From Callaeas wilsoni (lineage: Eukaryota > Chordata > Aves > Passeriformes > Callaeidae), in the NCBI GenBank assembly GCA_013398955.1, contig VWPU01010344.1:1-64000 (forward strand): DNA of 64,000 nt, written 5' to 3'. This document shows positions 11,001 through 24,364 of this stretch, piece after piece (position 1 is the stretch's first letter; each line of letters opens with the position of its first letter). A program made the translations under genes and the position numbers. The notes beneath the pieces are model-generated. The model was given only the letters and a program-made list of their open reading frames with translations. It had not been told where the DNA came from and did not search any database.

Positions 11001-14000
11001 TGTGGAGAGGACTGCAAATATAACCTGCCCAGATGGCATGATGTTATCAAAGTTTAACATGTCAATCTGCTCATTTAATTAAAGCCTTTTCATCTCCATG
11101 GTTAATAGCAGGTCTGTACAGCAGAAATGGCACCAGAACAGATGTCAGCAAATTTGTCAAAGCTGCAGGATGATTGCTCTGGCTCTACTGTCTTTTGGAG
11201 GACTACTCTATTTACATTCCTACTGATCTCTCATGTCAAATCTGGTAAATATTACCTCTCCTTTGGCTGCTCTACAGGAAGGCATAAGCCAAGTTTCTTG
11301 GTGAAAGCCATTTGCTTTGAGAAAATACTGTATGATTATAGGCAGCCTTTTTTAAGATTTATGGGGAAAAACCTTTAATGATGGAAAGCATGCCTTAATT
11401 TTAAAATAGGCCTTTCTCCATATTTTCTCTTGTCTTATCAGTTCTGGATTCCCTTGAAAAACCGAAGTCGTGAGTTAAAACAGGAAAAAGGCACTTGGAG
11501 AACGGCTTGGCCACTCAAGGGAAGTCCTGTATCAGAATCCACATTTTGGTGACATCAAGAGTTGGCAGGGCAAAGTCAAACCTGCAGGTGCACAGGAGAG
11601 TCTCACCGTGCATCCTGGCATCCAACCAGAGGCACAACCCATGTGTGATCAACCTGTACTGTGCAGAGCACATCTGGACAAGGGAGGGCAGAGGAGCCAG
11701 CAAGCCTTTGCCCCAGGCACTGAACCACATTAATGAAACGCTTTGAAATGCTTGCATTACAAAAAGCAATCCAGTTACCAGTGGAGGCAAAGTAATTGCC
11801 TGCAATTGTCAAAGGGATGACATAGCTGTTTAAAGCAAATGTGACCCTACACTCTGTTTATGGAGCAGGTCATCTGAATTATGTAAGAAAATAGTACATT
11901 TTGATGGGGTAATGATTTCTTTTTCAGTTAGGGAAGTTACGCTTCCAAAGGCTAAAATATGCAATGTATCACCGTGAACAGTTTGATCTCAAAATTCTGC
12001 TCAAAGAGCCAGAGGCACACAGGAATGCTGCAGGGTCAGCCACACAATGGAGAAGGGCAAAGGGCTTTCAAAAGAAACAGCAAGCACTGTCAAAGGAGGC
12101 ACTATGGAGGAGTACAATCCTCTCTTACCAGAGACCTGCCTCTCTGAACAAAAACCATTCCAGGCTGAATAAGCAAGTTTTCTCATTTTTGTGATTCTAC
12201 GCAAATGCCCTTTGAATCAGAGATGCTCCAAGATAATGAGAACAACTATAGTTTATAAAAGCAATATTAACAGAGATATTCCCTGCCTTCCACAAGAATT
12301 GCTCAGAGAGCTTTTCAAGCTCAGTTACCAACACTTCAGTTTATCAATATGCAAATTAGAGCAATTAGTCAGTAAGTGGCTCACTTGATCAAGTGCATAT
12401 TAAAAGATAATGAGAGGTTGAAAAACAGCCTGGGTCCATGCTAAGGTGGTTCACAAGCTGTAAATATAAAGTTACGCTTTATAGCACTAGGGAAGGTGCA
12501 AAAAAGAAGAGGATCAAATCCTCAAAACAAACTTCAGCATCTTTCAACATAACTGATCCTGCAAAACTAATTTATAAAATTACTGTACAACTTTTCTTCT
12601 TCCTTTTACACCCTCCTGGGACCATACTTAGCTGGAAATCAGCAAATGCCAAATCATTTGACGTTATTTAAGCATTACTTACACAGAACCACCAAATAAG
12701 CAGTTTCCTTTTGAAGGTCCTCTCAGAGTTGGGTTTCAAAACACTGCTTATCATCAGAGTTGCCTTGGCTTGGCCCCAGCCTCCCTTCCCTTCAGCAGGT
12801 GGACTTTGCCATGCCCACAACACAAGGAAAGAGGATATGACCTAGTAGTTCATACGAGGAAGCACATCGTGTATGTGTTCAGGAGCTAGAAGGGATTTCT
12901 TTTCAGCCCAGGGAAGTGTTTCATCTTGAGGGAGCCTGGAGATGAGCAGTGCACAGGCAGGTGGATTAAAATGCAAAAGAGCAGGACTAGAAGGCTGGTC
13001 CAGCCCTGCTCTGCCACCATAAGGGAGCAATTCAGTGCCAGGGATCCACAAATCACATGTTACTCTGCCATCATGGATCCTCAGGTTGTGCCCCATAGGC
13101 ACAATATATTTTTTTTCTGCTCAAAGGTAATGCCCTAAGGGCCAACATAAAGGGAATGAACATGGAGTAAGTTCCCTGGTGAATCAGGGACTGGCTGTTT
13201 GTGCATAATTTCACCAGCACTTATTCCTTCTTTATTAAGCACTTATTCTTAGCTACTTTATGACAAAATCCCACTGTGCTCCGCTCTTAGAGAGGATGAA
13301 GTACCTCTCTGCAGAAGAACAGGAGGTAACGTCAAAATGTCCACATCTCTCTAAGATAGTGGGTAAATTATTCCTTCATTTCCAAGTTTACTGAACGCAT
13401 CTGTGTACTTCTGCCTCAGAAAACTAAGACCCTGTGCAATCACTTATTTTCTACTTGCTTCTTAGCATAAATGGGTATAAATGTTTCATGAACCATAAAT
13501 GTTTCAAGAAAAAGATAAACGGTGAGCAATTACAAATGTAATCTTCCTCCATTTTAATGTGGCGTCTATTTGCACTAAGGGCAGATGGATCACCTGAAAC
13601 TATTCATTTGTGTAGTGGCATGGTGAGCACTGGTACTGGGTAATGAGAACCCAGTTTTGCTCTCTGTAGTCTGTTGTTTCAAAAATATTCTGAAGTTATT
13701 ATTTGTTTGCTAATTTAATAATAAAGATAATTCTACGTAGATGTGTGCCCTGTTGTCCCAGCTTTGATCTAGGGATGACCATCTGAATCAAAGTCTGTTA
13801 ACAGAGAAATTACCCTTGCAGGGAAATAGCTGAGCAGCAATTTCTTTGGATAATGTATAATAACTGGGGATAATCAAGGAAGATGTGAGTGTAGGGAAGC
13901 ACATGCTCCAGCATATACAGCTCTCCTCCAATGCAGCTGAAAGTAAAACGAACTGGAATTATCACTGCCTTGTTTTGATCCTGCATGGGATATGCAAATA

Positions 14001-14600
14001 CCTCGCAGAAGGGTTCTAACATAGCCCTATTGCTATAAAAGCCACTTGTATCTTCCCTCAAAACACTCCTGGGCCAGGCCTGCAGTTACCAAGAATCTAA
14101 ACTATCACCTGCTTTAGGCTGGACAAGGGAAGGAAACATAATACATTCAAAGGCTTGATGTTCATTTGTTTGGGTTTTTTTTTTACTACTTCAGTGGGTG
14201 TTAACTGATTTATATTATTAAGAGGCATTTTTTCTTAATTGGAAATGCATTCAAACACTTTCTTTAACTCTGGGAAAAAGATTTCCAATAAGGGTTTTAG
14301 AAAGCTCAAGTTGACCTCATTTATTTTTAGGGAGAAAAGAAAAAAAAAAAAGAAGAAAAGTCAATACAGGACAGAGTAACCTCTCAGGGACATCTTGTTT
14401 TACTTCTCAGAACGAACAGGCACATCTCCATACCACTGAAAGAAGTCAGGCCACTTTTCCTATGTTTTTCCTTTCTCTGGTACATATGCTCTGGAGGAGC
14501 AAGACATCTGCTGAACTTTGGGGTTTAGAGACTGCTCAGCTGTACAGTGATCTGATTATGCAGTCAACTCCTCTGGGAGCCACTGGGCTACTGAATTTTC
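8046..14600. other. Non-coding single-copy sequence
   Basis: About 6.5 kb with no recognised gene or interspersed repeat. Frames are short and unremarkable. The stretch at about 10255-10580 is complex, AT-rich and rich in TAAT or ATTA cores (for example TTAATTAAG and ACACAATTAAGC), which could be regulatory. At 13477-13510 the 16-bp sequence ATAAATGTTTCATGAA occurs twice with one mismatch at an 18-bp spacing, a small tandem duplication. An A-rich tract lies at about 14334-14360. Confidence 0.5.
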
Positions 14601-14611
14601 AGTACATATGC

Positions 14612-14626
14612 GTGTGTGTGTGTGTG
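14612..14626. repeat. (GT)n microsatellite
   Basis: Seven and a half uninterrupted GT units, followed by CAGAGACAATC. Too short to be structurally special but a possible length polymorphism. Confidence 0.9.
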
Positions 14627-15013
14627 CAGAGACAATCTCAATTGCCATCTACTGAGTTATTAAAATAGCCCCCAGCAAAGCCACTGTTTCTATTAAAAAT
14701 AATGTCTGGTATGATTAAAAAAACCCACTGCAATATAACTTAGCTGTTCACAATTTCTACTGGCACTTAAGCTTGCTTTTCTTCCAGTCTAGCCACTGAA
14801 GCTTAGTTGAGGCAGCCTGCTCCTTTAGAGCATGCTGTCAAGCACACTTGGGTTGTACCTGCTGGTCACAAGAATTCCGTAACTGTGGGACTTTTGAAAG
14901 GCCTTATAGGGATATTTTTTACTCATGCAAAGTTTTGAATGTGTTGTTCTACTGCAATCAAAGTAACAAAACAGCAACTGTGTTTGAGATGACACTGTCC
15001 TTCCAATCTAAGC

Positions 15014-15044
15014 AATAAAGCCTTCAGAAAAAAAAAAAAAAAAA
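15014..15044 (+). other. AATAAA followed by a 17-A tract: possible retrocopy 3' end
   Basis: AATAAA at 15014-15019 is followed eight bases later by 17 consecutive A (15028-15044), the arrangement left when a polyadenylated transcript is reverse transcribed into the genome. The sequence before it (about 14760-15010) is not an mRNA I recognise, and I did not find matching target-site duplications on both sides. CR1 does not normally mobilise poly(A) RNAs, so processed copies are rare in birds. A slippage-grown A tract beside a chance AATAAA is an equally good explanation. Confidence 0.25.
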
Positions 15045-15129
15045 GAAAAAATTTAACCCCCAGAGAAAAGAGAAAGAACAAAAAAAAAAAAAGAAAAAAA
15101 AAAAAGAAGAGAGAATATTACCCCCAGAG
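15028..15129. repeat. A-rich tract with a duplicated CCCCCAGAG boundary
   Basis: Two A-rich blocks are each closed by nearly the same short sequence: TTTAACCCCCAGAG at 15052-15065 and ATATTACCCCCAGAG at about 15115-15129. The second block holds an uninterrupted purine run at 15080-15115. This looks like a tandem duplication of an A tract plus its right flank, or an A-rich insertion flanked by a target-site duplication. Confidence 0.7.
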
Positions 15130-15155
15130 CAATGAGCTAAAACCCAAACCTTCTT

Positions 15156-15176
15156 AATGTCTCCTTGAGGGAAATA
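15156..15176 (+). repeat. 21-bp dispersed repeat, copy 1
   Basis: The sequence beginning AATGTCTCCTTGAGGG is repeated base for base at 24344-24364 in the same orientation. The flanks do not align beyond the 21 bases. Both copies lie just after A-rich DNA. Confidence 0.85.
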
Positions 15177-18100
15177 GTCCAATGGGAGGGAGAACAAGGG
15201 AAACAGTTAAGGAAGTGATGTCAAATCACTCAGGATTTGATGTAAGATTCATTACTTTCACAGATGCAATTTTTGATAGCTTGAATTCCAAGATTCAGCA
15301 ATTTTAGTGGAAAGAATGTGTAACAAGCCATGAGAACTGCTGTATTTGCAGCAATTAAACACAGGCATGGGAAAAGATGTTATGCTATGCAGTATCAGGG
15401 AGTTAAAGGTATGGTGCTAATAAAGGCCTTGCTCATATTAGGCTTAAAATGAAAATCTTTTATGAAGCCTTCAGCAAACGGAAGATATATCAGAAAAAAA
15501 GTCACCTCCTTCCTTCTTTGGAGAGGTGTATGTCCCTAAAAAAATACTTGTAGTCAACTGCTCATTATAATCCATAACTCAATTTGTTTATTATTTCTTT
15601 TTAATTCAAAGCAGCATAAGTTTCTGATTTTCCCACGACATTTCTGCTACAGGAAGGTTACAACATCTCTTGAGATCTGAGCATTTGCTGTTAATGGTTT
15701 AAATCAACCTAGTGGCAGCTCCTGATCTCTCAAAACTACTGCCATTACAGCTTAACTGCAACTTATGGTATTTCTTACAGGAATACAAAATATTATTTTT
15801 CTTCCGAGGCAAATTTCATTCTATCTTTTTTTTATTATTCAGTTAAGTGATAAGATACAACAGTTGTACTTTACCTGCTGACTGAAAGTACCCCAAAACA
15901 TAAGGTCCATTCCAACACCCTAAAATGCCTGTTCTAACTTCCAAAATACTGCACAAGGAAAACAGTAGCAGCAGAGAGTGGAGGATGGCACAGCTTCTTG
16001 AATCAGCTAGAAAAAAAGAGTATTATTATGCTATGCTCTCAGAAAAGTGTATCCTGGTGGGCCAACACAGAGAAAAGCAGTGATCAGCCAAAGTCCCAAG
16101 AAAGGGAAGGAACAACAGGAGAGAATCCTAGTTTTCACATGCATATGCAACAACCCCTTGTGATCTACAAATGTCTGATTAGCTGAAATGACAACAAGCT
16201 GTGAGCCCTCCAGCTGGTATTTGTGACTGAAGTTTAATGAACCAGTGCTGAACCAAAAAACAAGAGTCAGGGAAACAACAAAAACATAATATAAAAATAT
16301 AGGAAGAAAAATTAAATGTAGTTGCAATTTCCAAATGACTAGGTCACGATGAGTAGGAAATTAGATTAATATGTGGCTGTGCAAAGGTTAAGGAGTGGGA
16401 CTTCTCTTCCCACACTTTAAGGGGAAAAAAAGAAAATGAAAAGATTTTTCCAGGTCAGGGTTTGTTTACAGTTATTAGGATTAAAGGTTGAACGCTTATG
16501 GGAAAAAATGTGCCTCCAAGTGGATAACCTCCCCTCTTTTTAGGCCAGTTTAGGATGGCCTGCCATGGCTGCACCTATGACAACTGCAGAGCTGAAGCTG
16601 TTCTAGGAACTGACAGGCCAGAGGGGAGAGCATACCACTGTCCCTGATCTGCTCCGCATCTTCATTGACTTGGGAAAACTACAACATTTATTGCATGCAC
16701 ATACAAGAAGAGGTACTCAGGTTTTTGGTGACTGACTTTCAGTCTCATGCTCTGTAATGCCATCACAAATAGAGATTCATGCACTTTGGAACTACACTGG
16801 AGCAGCCAGGTACTTTCTCAGCAGAGATTTCCAGATAACATATCCCCGTACCCCACCCCAGTTTCCCTGTATATGTATTAAGTTTGCAGCCAGGTGTGTC
16901 AAGAGTGGTCAGCCAGCTGCTGTAAGGGGGGAAAAAAGCACTGACTTGGAAACCAGGATCATCTTTTCCTGAGAGGGAACTTAGCATAGCAACTCCATAA
17001 CTGCAATTATTACCAACTCAACCTCCTGGACATGTGCAAGGCATTACCCCTCTTCAAAATTCCCTTTTACACTCATATCTTAATTAAAATGAGATTTTAT
17101 AGATGCATATACAGAGGCAGCGTTATAAAGCACAAACTCTTTCCATCTCAGAAAAATGTATTTTTGGTTTTGTTGGTTTTACCTACAAAAGCACAGGAGA
17201 CCAGCCCTACACAGAGATTGTTCAGCAGCATTTGCACCCTGAAACAATTCAACCATCACAAGCACAGAGCGCTCGGGAACCTCTGTGGCCTCAAATGAAA
17301 TTTCCAAGTACTGTGGCCAAAATAAGAAGTGTTACAGGTCACAGGGGAAATACTCCTAAACATATTAAGCACTGAATACTCTGTCCCCAGGGATTCCTTG
17401 TCTTAAAAGCCTGTGCTGTCCTGCTGGGAACTCACGTCACATTCACAAGGTCAGAGCCTAGGCACTGCTGGTAATACTAAGCTGTAACATCTGATCCGGT
17501 CAATATGACAAAAATATCCCCTCTTCTCTTCCCAAAATGCAGTAAAGAGGAGGCAAACCAGTCAAAACTGCACACACTCCTTTCCCCTGACCTCTATGGC
17601 AGGCATGCATGCACGCAGCTATGGCATTTCCCAGAGGGACTGAAAGGGGAGTGCTGGCTGTGACATTCCCAGACAGCTCAGAGATGTTCATCACATTATT
17701 ACCCAGAAACTGGTTTCCTTCTCGGGCCCACGGCTGACTCATGCATTTCAGCTTAGGCTGTATGAACTACACAAGAGTATGGCATCCACCTACAAGGAGC
17801 CTTCTGCAAGACTGCAAACACATTAAAGTTTCTCAGGAAGATGCTGCAGGTCTTTGGGCATCCATGGGTCCCAAAAAACCATTTGATGACCAGGTACCAG
17901 CCAATCCTGGTCATGAACACTCAGTTGAGCCTTGATGACGCACTTCCAACAAAGTCTGGTCCTTGTGTGATACTCTACATAACACAGATTTAATTGCGTT
18001 TCCCAGCACTCAACCAAAGGCAGATGTGCACTGTCTGAAGTTCCCCTGACAATACAATTTGCTCTTTTAAAGTTTCATTTGATTATCGCTACTTTGTCAT

Positions 18101-19740
18101 ATTGAAGAATGAAAAGGTCCTCGTAGCACTGGCAACAAGCTCTTTGTGTACAAAGTTATTTTTGCATCTAAGTAAAATATGAAAGGGTTTCCTCAAAAAA
18201 ACCCTAAAACCCACTGTTAATTCCTCACCACAGGTGGCTGGATACTATGAGAATGACTTGGTTGATGTCCACCAGCAGCTCATGGAAAAAATTATTCAAT
18301 TAGTTTTCATGTTAAACCACAGCATGCTGGTTAGACAGAATGCATTATATAGAGGGCAAATCCATAGATCCTCCAGAATTACCCAAGGAAAAATTCCTAG
18401 ATACTGCACACAGCAAGGTATTTCGCTGTGCAAGGGCAGCCTTAAAAAAGGCTGAGTTTGTCCCAAGCAAGAAGTAAAGAATTATTTATTGGTGTGATAA
18501 ATGTGTGCTGATCACCAGTATCAGCATTCGGAGCCATGTGTCACGCATTCTAGAAGAATTATTAAGTAGTGTCCAAACCAGACTAGCTTTCTATCACACA
18601 TTTCACTTCATGAACACATGCAGCATCCAAATTCCAAGGGGGACTCAAGCAACAGTAGGAAAGACCAAGGGTTGAGAGAGGAACACGAGGGCCCGAGCAA
18701 AAGGCAGCCAAGAGGACAAAGAAGCTGCATCATTATGACATCCACGGTCACCCTAACAAAATAAAGCCACACGGTACATTTACTGTGCTTGCTCAGTGTA
18801 CCCCTAAAAACTGCCTGTCCCCTACCATCATTAAGAAATTCAGGAGAGACTCTGCACTTCTGAGGATTTCCATTTACTCACTCCTGACTGAAAAACTGCT
18901 CTACTGACTGTACAGTTGGAAGTTGCTGTGTCTTCAAGGAATCTCTTCCATTTGCTGACAGGGTAAAGCATCCAGCCATTGAAGTGAATTTCCCTGCTGA
19001 GTCCATAAAGCAACAAGAGTCTCTAAGAACTGCGGCCCTGACACTGAGGAGCGCCGTGCTTGGACACCCTTGTTTTGTCCAGGCATTACACGGATCCCTT
19101 TCCAGCTCCATTTGTCCACTCCAGTGGAGGCCACGTGCTGACTGAGCTGCAGACTGCATTCCTCAGCTCCCAGACTATGCTGTTTGTTTTTCATCAGAAG
19201 CAACAGCCTAAAGCAATGGAAACTGTGGGAATTAGCTGCAGTGTGTGAAAACACCATTTACAGTACTTCAGTGTTCAGGCCCCTCAGACAATATAAATTC
19301 TTCCCATATGGATGCCTGTTGCTAGCTAGCCCCAGCTGGGGCACGGCACAAACCTAGAAGAATCCGTGGAAGCATTGAAGCTGAGTGAGCAGGCTGTCCC
19401 TCTGAATGCAAATGGGAATTAGCTCTCTTTCGAAGAAAGGGTAAGTCAGAGAACAAAGAAGGAAGGCACTGAGCTGCTGTGACGCTGTGGGATTCAGGCT
19501 GCTTTGATGGGAGCAAAATAAACATCAAGCGATTACACTGGTGCAAAAGTTAGTGTGAGCATCTCCCTTTGCCTTATCCCTGCGTGGCAAAACTTTTATT
19601 CTACTACCCATGGTATCAAAAATCTGCTGTAAAAGCAGTCGACAATATAGAAATGCTCACCTAGGAACGGGGTGGGGAAGCTTATTTCTGTATCTCTTGC
19701 CTTCTCTGCACCCTCCCTCCATCACATATCCACTGACAGC
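15177..19740. other. Non-coding single-copy sequence
   Basis: No gene or interspersed repeat was recognised. The part at 15230-15500 is complex sequence with paired TGATGTCAAATCA and GATTTGATGT motifs and several ATTA cores, and it could be regulatory. A short alternating GCATGCATGCACGC stretch lies near 17603-17617. Reading frames are short, with opposite-strand overlaps typical of chance. Confidence 0.5.
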
Positions 19741-19985
19741 AATATAAAGTTCCCATCATCTTCTTAAGGCTGGAAAGAGTCACCTCCCTCAGCTTCTCCT
19801 CTTCTGTCACTGCTCCAGCCATCTCCCTGACAATTTAGAACAGCGGGATCTTCCTTTTACTGGGGAGCCCAAACTGGACCAGGCACCCTTCTCTCACCTG
19901 CTGATAACACAGTTGACCTCCCTGGCCCCAGAATGTCCAGCTGATGCCTGCTGGGCTGCTTGCCCACTCTGTCCACCAGGCCAGA
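19741..19985 (-). mobile_element. Old, diverged CR1 LINE fragment
   Basis: Read on the minus strand this follows the order of a CR1 3' segment. The clearest blocks, as written on the plus strand, are CAGCTTCTCCTC, GGGGAGCCCAAACTGG with ACCAGGCAC, CTCACCTGCTGATAACAC and CTGTCCACCAGG. Matches are separated by gaps and substitutions, so the copy is older than the others here. No reading frame survives. The limits are approximate. Confidence 0.6.
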
Positions 19986-22900
19986 ATTCCTCAACAGAAA
20001 TCTGGGCATAAGCTTCTCTACTACAACAAGAATTCTGGATATAAATCTGGGGTTTGTGTAAAATCCCTAACTCTCAGAGCACACTGAGAAAGACGTATTT
20101 CTGTATAATGGAATTAAACAGTACGATCCTTTTGTTAGCTTCCTGTGCTCAGGATGCCAGTAGGATGTGGTCTGGGAAAAGGGAGATGGATTTGTTCATG
20201 CAGACAACAGCTGCCAAGTCAAGTGAGAAACGCGAAGCCCCACAGAAACGGCAGCAGAACGAGTGATGCCCATGCAGACTCCAAACTCTGCTCACCCAGA
20301 CCAGTTGTGCATTCCCACTAGGAAGCACGAGTCTCTAGGAGATTTGTTTTGTGCTGTGTAATATTGAATAAATATTTTTAAAGCTACGATGACTGGTTGA
20401 AATCCCGTAGCACCAGAGGAAAGGCAGGAATTTCCATCTAAACTTTGGTGTACAGTTCACGTGAGCAGCCTGGGTAGACAACACTGCCTTCAGTGGTATT
20501 AATCCAATTTCAAAAAGCAATGGGAAAACACTCAGTGCACTGACCACTGAGGAATTAATGTAAAAGAATTCAGAGAGGTTGTCTGACCTTAAAAAATGTA
20601 GTGACACACTAAATTACCCACATTTCTGCTACTTTTTGCTGTAAAATGCCATGCTATTTCTGATTCCTAAAAATACTACAGATTTTTAGAATTTATTACT
20701 ATTTAGTAGTGCTCCAGGTTTTCCTGCTACTCCAGGATGCAGCAAAAGTGCACTGATATTGTGACCTTTTCACAGAACCAGTTCATTGAATTGCATCTCT
20801 TCATGTCTGCCTTGCACCAGGTGGCATAACAAGAACACTGTAAGCTCAGAATAAGTTTTCAAAATTAATGTCAATGAATGTCAGCACTGCTTCCAAGCCT
20901 TCTTCACATCCTTCACAAACTGTTTCAATAGAGGGAAGAGGATCAAGTCTCAAACCACTGGCATCTTCCAGTGTTAGGCAACTCCAGGTTGCTAGTATTT
21001 GGCCATCCTGAATAGAAAATAAGAGAGTGGTAAAAAAATTGGGAGAAAAAAAAATTAATGGCAAATGACAATTAAAAGTAGTCTGTAACTTGAAAATAAA
21101 CTACCTTCCACTTGAACTTCTACACGATTCGGAGCACAGGCAACAAGATGTGTAAATCAGTATTTTCTCATCCAAAATTTTCATAAACAACAGATAAGGC
21201 ATTATTTTTCTTACTTGCTCATCCAGGAAATGCAGACCGGCAGAATCTCTTGGGTTACAGTGGGCAAAGTAACAGAAGACAAACAGAACAACAATTTCCA
21301 ATCCTTTCCCTCTCCACTAAGAGCAGTAGCAGAAGAAGGGTAACAGGCATTACAAAAATATTTTTTTAAATCTGTCAGTCTTTCAGAGAAATGCAGTACT
21401 TCATTTTCTTTGTGACCATGACTTGACTTTACAAAATGTACAATAGTGAAATATGTAATTTTTACTCACAACCTCGGCATTTTCACTAAAAACCTTATTA
21501 GAAGGACTCCATAAATGAGGGATTCAGAAATGCAGTGGACTGGGCTGATTAGTAATGGTAAGTAGCAAATTGTGATATTTTAATCATCTTTCGTGTTCCA
21601 GTGCATGCATATTTTGATGTCTTTAAAAATGTATGTGAACTACTTCTGTCCTCATACACCACAGGAAATATGAGCTGTGAACACAAATCAGAAGACATAC
21701 AGATGGACAGTTTTATCTCTGCCTCTCTGAAGTTCGAGTTATTAACTGCCAATCTCTTCAGACACTAAATGCACAGCTGATGCTCTGGAGACATTTTAAT
21801 AGCCTAAAAGAGCAACCATTTCTCTAAACAGGAATGAAGGGGAGTCTGGCTTACCATTTATTTCCCAAGCTTCCTGGCTTCACTGTTTTCTTGAACAGAA
21901 TAAGTTCAACTAATTGAAATAGCAGACCCACGACAGCATTTTCTCCTCATTACTGAGAATTTAACTGATACTGTTTCAGTCACTGATGCTTCAAGCATAG
22001 AAGAAAAATTATATTATAAACATGTTTATTACATTTTTGGAGGGGGCAAGCAAATAATTTCACGCAGGCAGTTTTATAGATAATTCAATCTCCCATCTTG
22101 GCTTGCTCTGTGTTGACTCTGAGTTCTCCAGCAAGCTACATTACTGCCCAAGTTTTAGGTCCTGGGGTTCCAATTACAAGAGTGGGCTTTTTCTGGCTTT
22201 TGCGATTTCCTTGCTTCTTCTGGGAAGAAGTGCCCATTCCATGCTGATCCTCCTCAAACAGATTTTTCCACTAGATTTATTAACTCTCTTCTAATTGTTT
22301 TTCAGTCTCTAATTGGTGCCTGGAGTGTTGTGTGTCTGCTATGGGGTTTCTCGTCTAACAGCATGAAGGCTTCCAACGAAGGAAAGACTTAGGCACACGA
22401 ACACCACATTCACGTATCCCTAATACAGATCCATAAAAATTTAAGCATGAAGATCACAACCCTGAACCATACCCAAGAACATACCTTGCCCTGGGATGTG
22501 CTGCCAGAAGGATTTCAGCCTCCTGTGCTGCATGCAGTCTATCAATATCTAAGATATCTTAGTAGCCAGAAATAGCACCCAGAACCCAAACCTTCTTGCT
22601 CTCTGCAGAAACCTGCTACATTTCATAATCTCAGCCTTAAAATTGCCCATGCTTACAGTTTTGAGCCCAGTGTGGAGCCTTGTCAAGCCACTGCTTGGTC
22701 GTGCACTCAGCTATTTACAACAGTGCCTTAAAGTCAGCACAGGAAGGGGAAAAGGCAGTGAATAAGTGTTTCTGAAGGCTATTTCTCTCTTGTTTAATAA
22801 ATCATTAATAAACCCTTTAATAGACACTTTTAGCTCTTTTATTATAAATCTCTTAATGAGTAAGTCTGGAAGAACAAGGCTCAGCAGAGTGGAAAATCCC

Positions 22901-23657
22901 AGCTTACATCGTGTTTTCCTCTCTTCCACACCTTATGGCAAATCCTTTATTGCTCAGGGTACCTAATGCCTTAACTGGTGCTAGGGCTTCCCTATGCACG
23001 ATACACAAATCTTAAGGACTTCCACACAGTGCTCACATCCAAATATCTTGGGGCACAGTTCATGCTTCACATGCAGGCAGGCTGAAGGAAAATACTGTGC
23101 CAGAAAGGAAAGGCTTGCTCCATGCGTCCTACTAGCATGGGAAATACTTAGGGATCATACCATTTAATTCCAGGCTTACAACAGGCTTAGCTGGCCACTG
23201 CTATAAAGCAGGAAAAAAGGTTTGATCCACAGACAGAAGAAGTGCTTTTGTTTATCAATTTATCCCTGCCTCAGTCTGGTGACACCCAATGACCTTCAAG
23301 TTTAATGGAACTGAGTTTTTAAGTACTAATAGAGAAAGCCCAGCTCCTCTCTCCAGGTGTGGGCACACAGCAGCCTCCTTGCCAAAGCTGCACTGAGAAC
23401 TCACAATTTCACATACTGGGAGCGCCTGTTCCCTCGTGTGACAAATACCACATAGCTCCAATAAGTATTTCAGTGTTTTTGACAACGCACTTCATGGCGT
23501 GCACAGTGCTCGACAAAATAACCTTTAAAACTGGATGCACGTTCATATACCCATCTTAATGGCTTCCAAGGATCAATTCCAAACACTTACAGAAAGGCAG
23601 CTTCAGGACATATGCCTTATTTTCCCTCGAAAGGGAGTCTGAATCCTTCATTGAATC

Positions 23658-23745
23658 GAATTAATAAACATGGTATGATAAAATCTCTCAGAAATTTTAA
23701 TTCTCAATAGAAAAAATGTATTAATAAATCAAATGATAAAATCCC
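23658..23745. repeat. Imperfect direct duplication, about 28 bp, spaced 60 bp
   Basis: GAATTAATAAACATGG with TATGATAAAATCTC (23658-23687) is repeated as GTATTAATAAATCAA with ATGATAAAATCCC (23718-23745). The copies differ by a few substitutions and a two-base gap. It is a local duplication in AT-rich DNA, or paired binding sites for an AT-binding factor. Confidence 0.6.
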
Positions 23746-24343
23746 ATTCACATTTATTGTCTTAATAATGCAGCATAAACTGGGATTATCTGTGCTGTAT
23801 AAAAGCTTTTTACTGCTATGCTTTTACTTTATCAATAAAAAATTGATGAGCTAAGCCTTGTTTTGCTCGTGTGCCTGCAATACCAGTCATGCAAACATTC
23901 AAGTTTCTGACTGTAGCACGAAACTATTATCTGCAGGTATATCAAATATCCCACGAATGTAACTTGGCTCACAGTCAAGAGACAATAAAACTCAGAAGGA
24001 ATTAACTTTCCAGCTAGGGATGCTAACTGAATTTCTCTTTTATTTACTTTCTGAGTTAATGTAAAACCTTCAAATGGCCTTCAAAAATACCAGCTATGGA
24101 GAACACAAGTATCCATTTGGCACCACAGTTTGCAGATATGAATTTTCTCTCCTAGAAATCCAAATATCTTTTCGTAAACCTAAACTCCTTTAGGAAAACC
24201 TCCTGTACCAGAGCATTACTACTTCCATTTGTCAAGAAGCATTTGTCTTGGAAGAGATCAAACTAACATTTATGTGGCACTGAAGAAAAATATATTCTCC
24301 CATGACAGATCTTTAGGTTACATTCCTGCTCCCAGAAAAAAAA

Positions 24344-24364
24344 AATGTCTCCTTGAGGGAAATA
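24344..24364 (+). repeat. 21-bp dispersed repeat, copy 2
   Basis: Exact copy of 15156-15176. It directly follows a run of ten A (24336-24345), while copy 1 follows the A-rich block at 15028-15115 after about 40 bases. The shared sequence plus nearby A tracts hints at two short retroposed tails, but no longer homology is visible. Confidence 0.85.
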
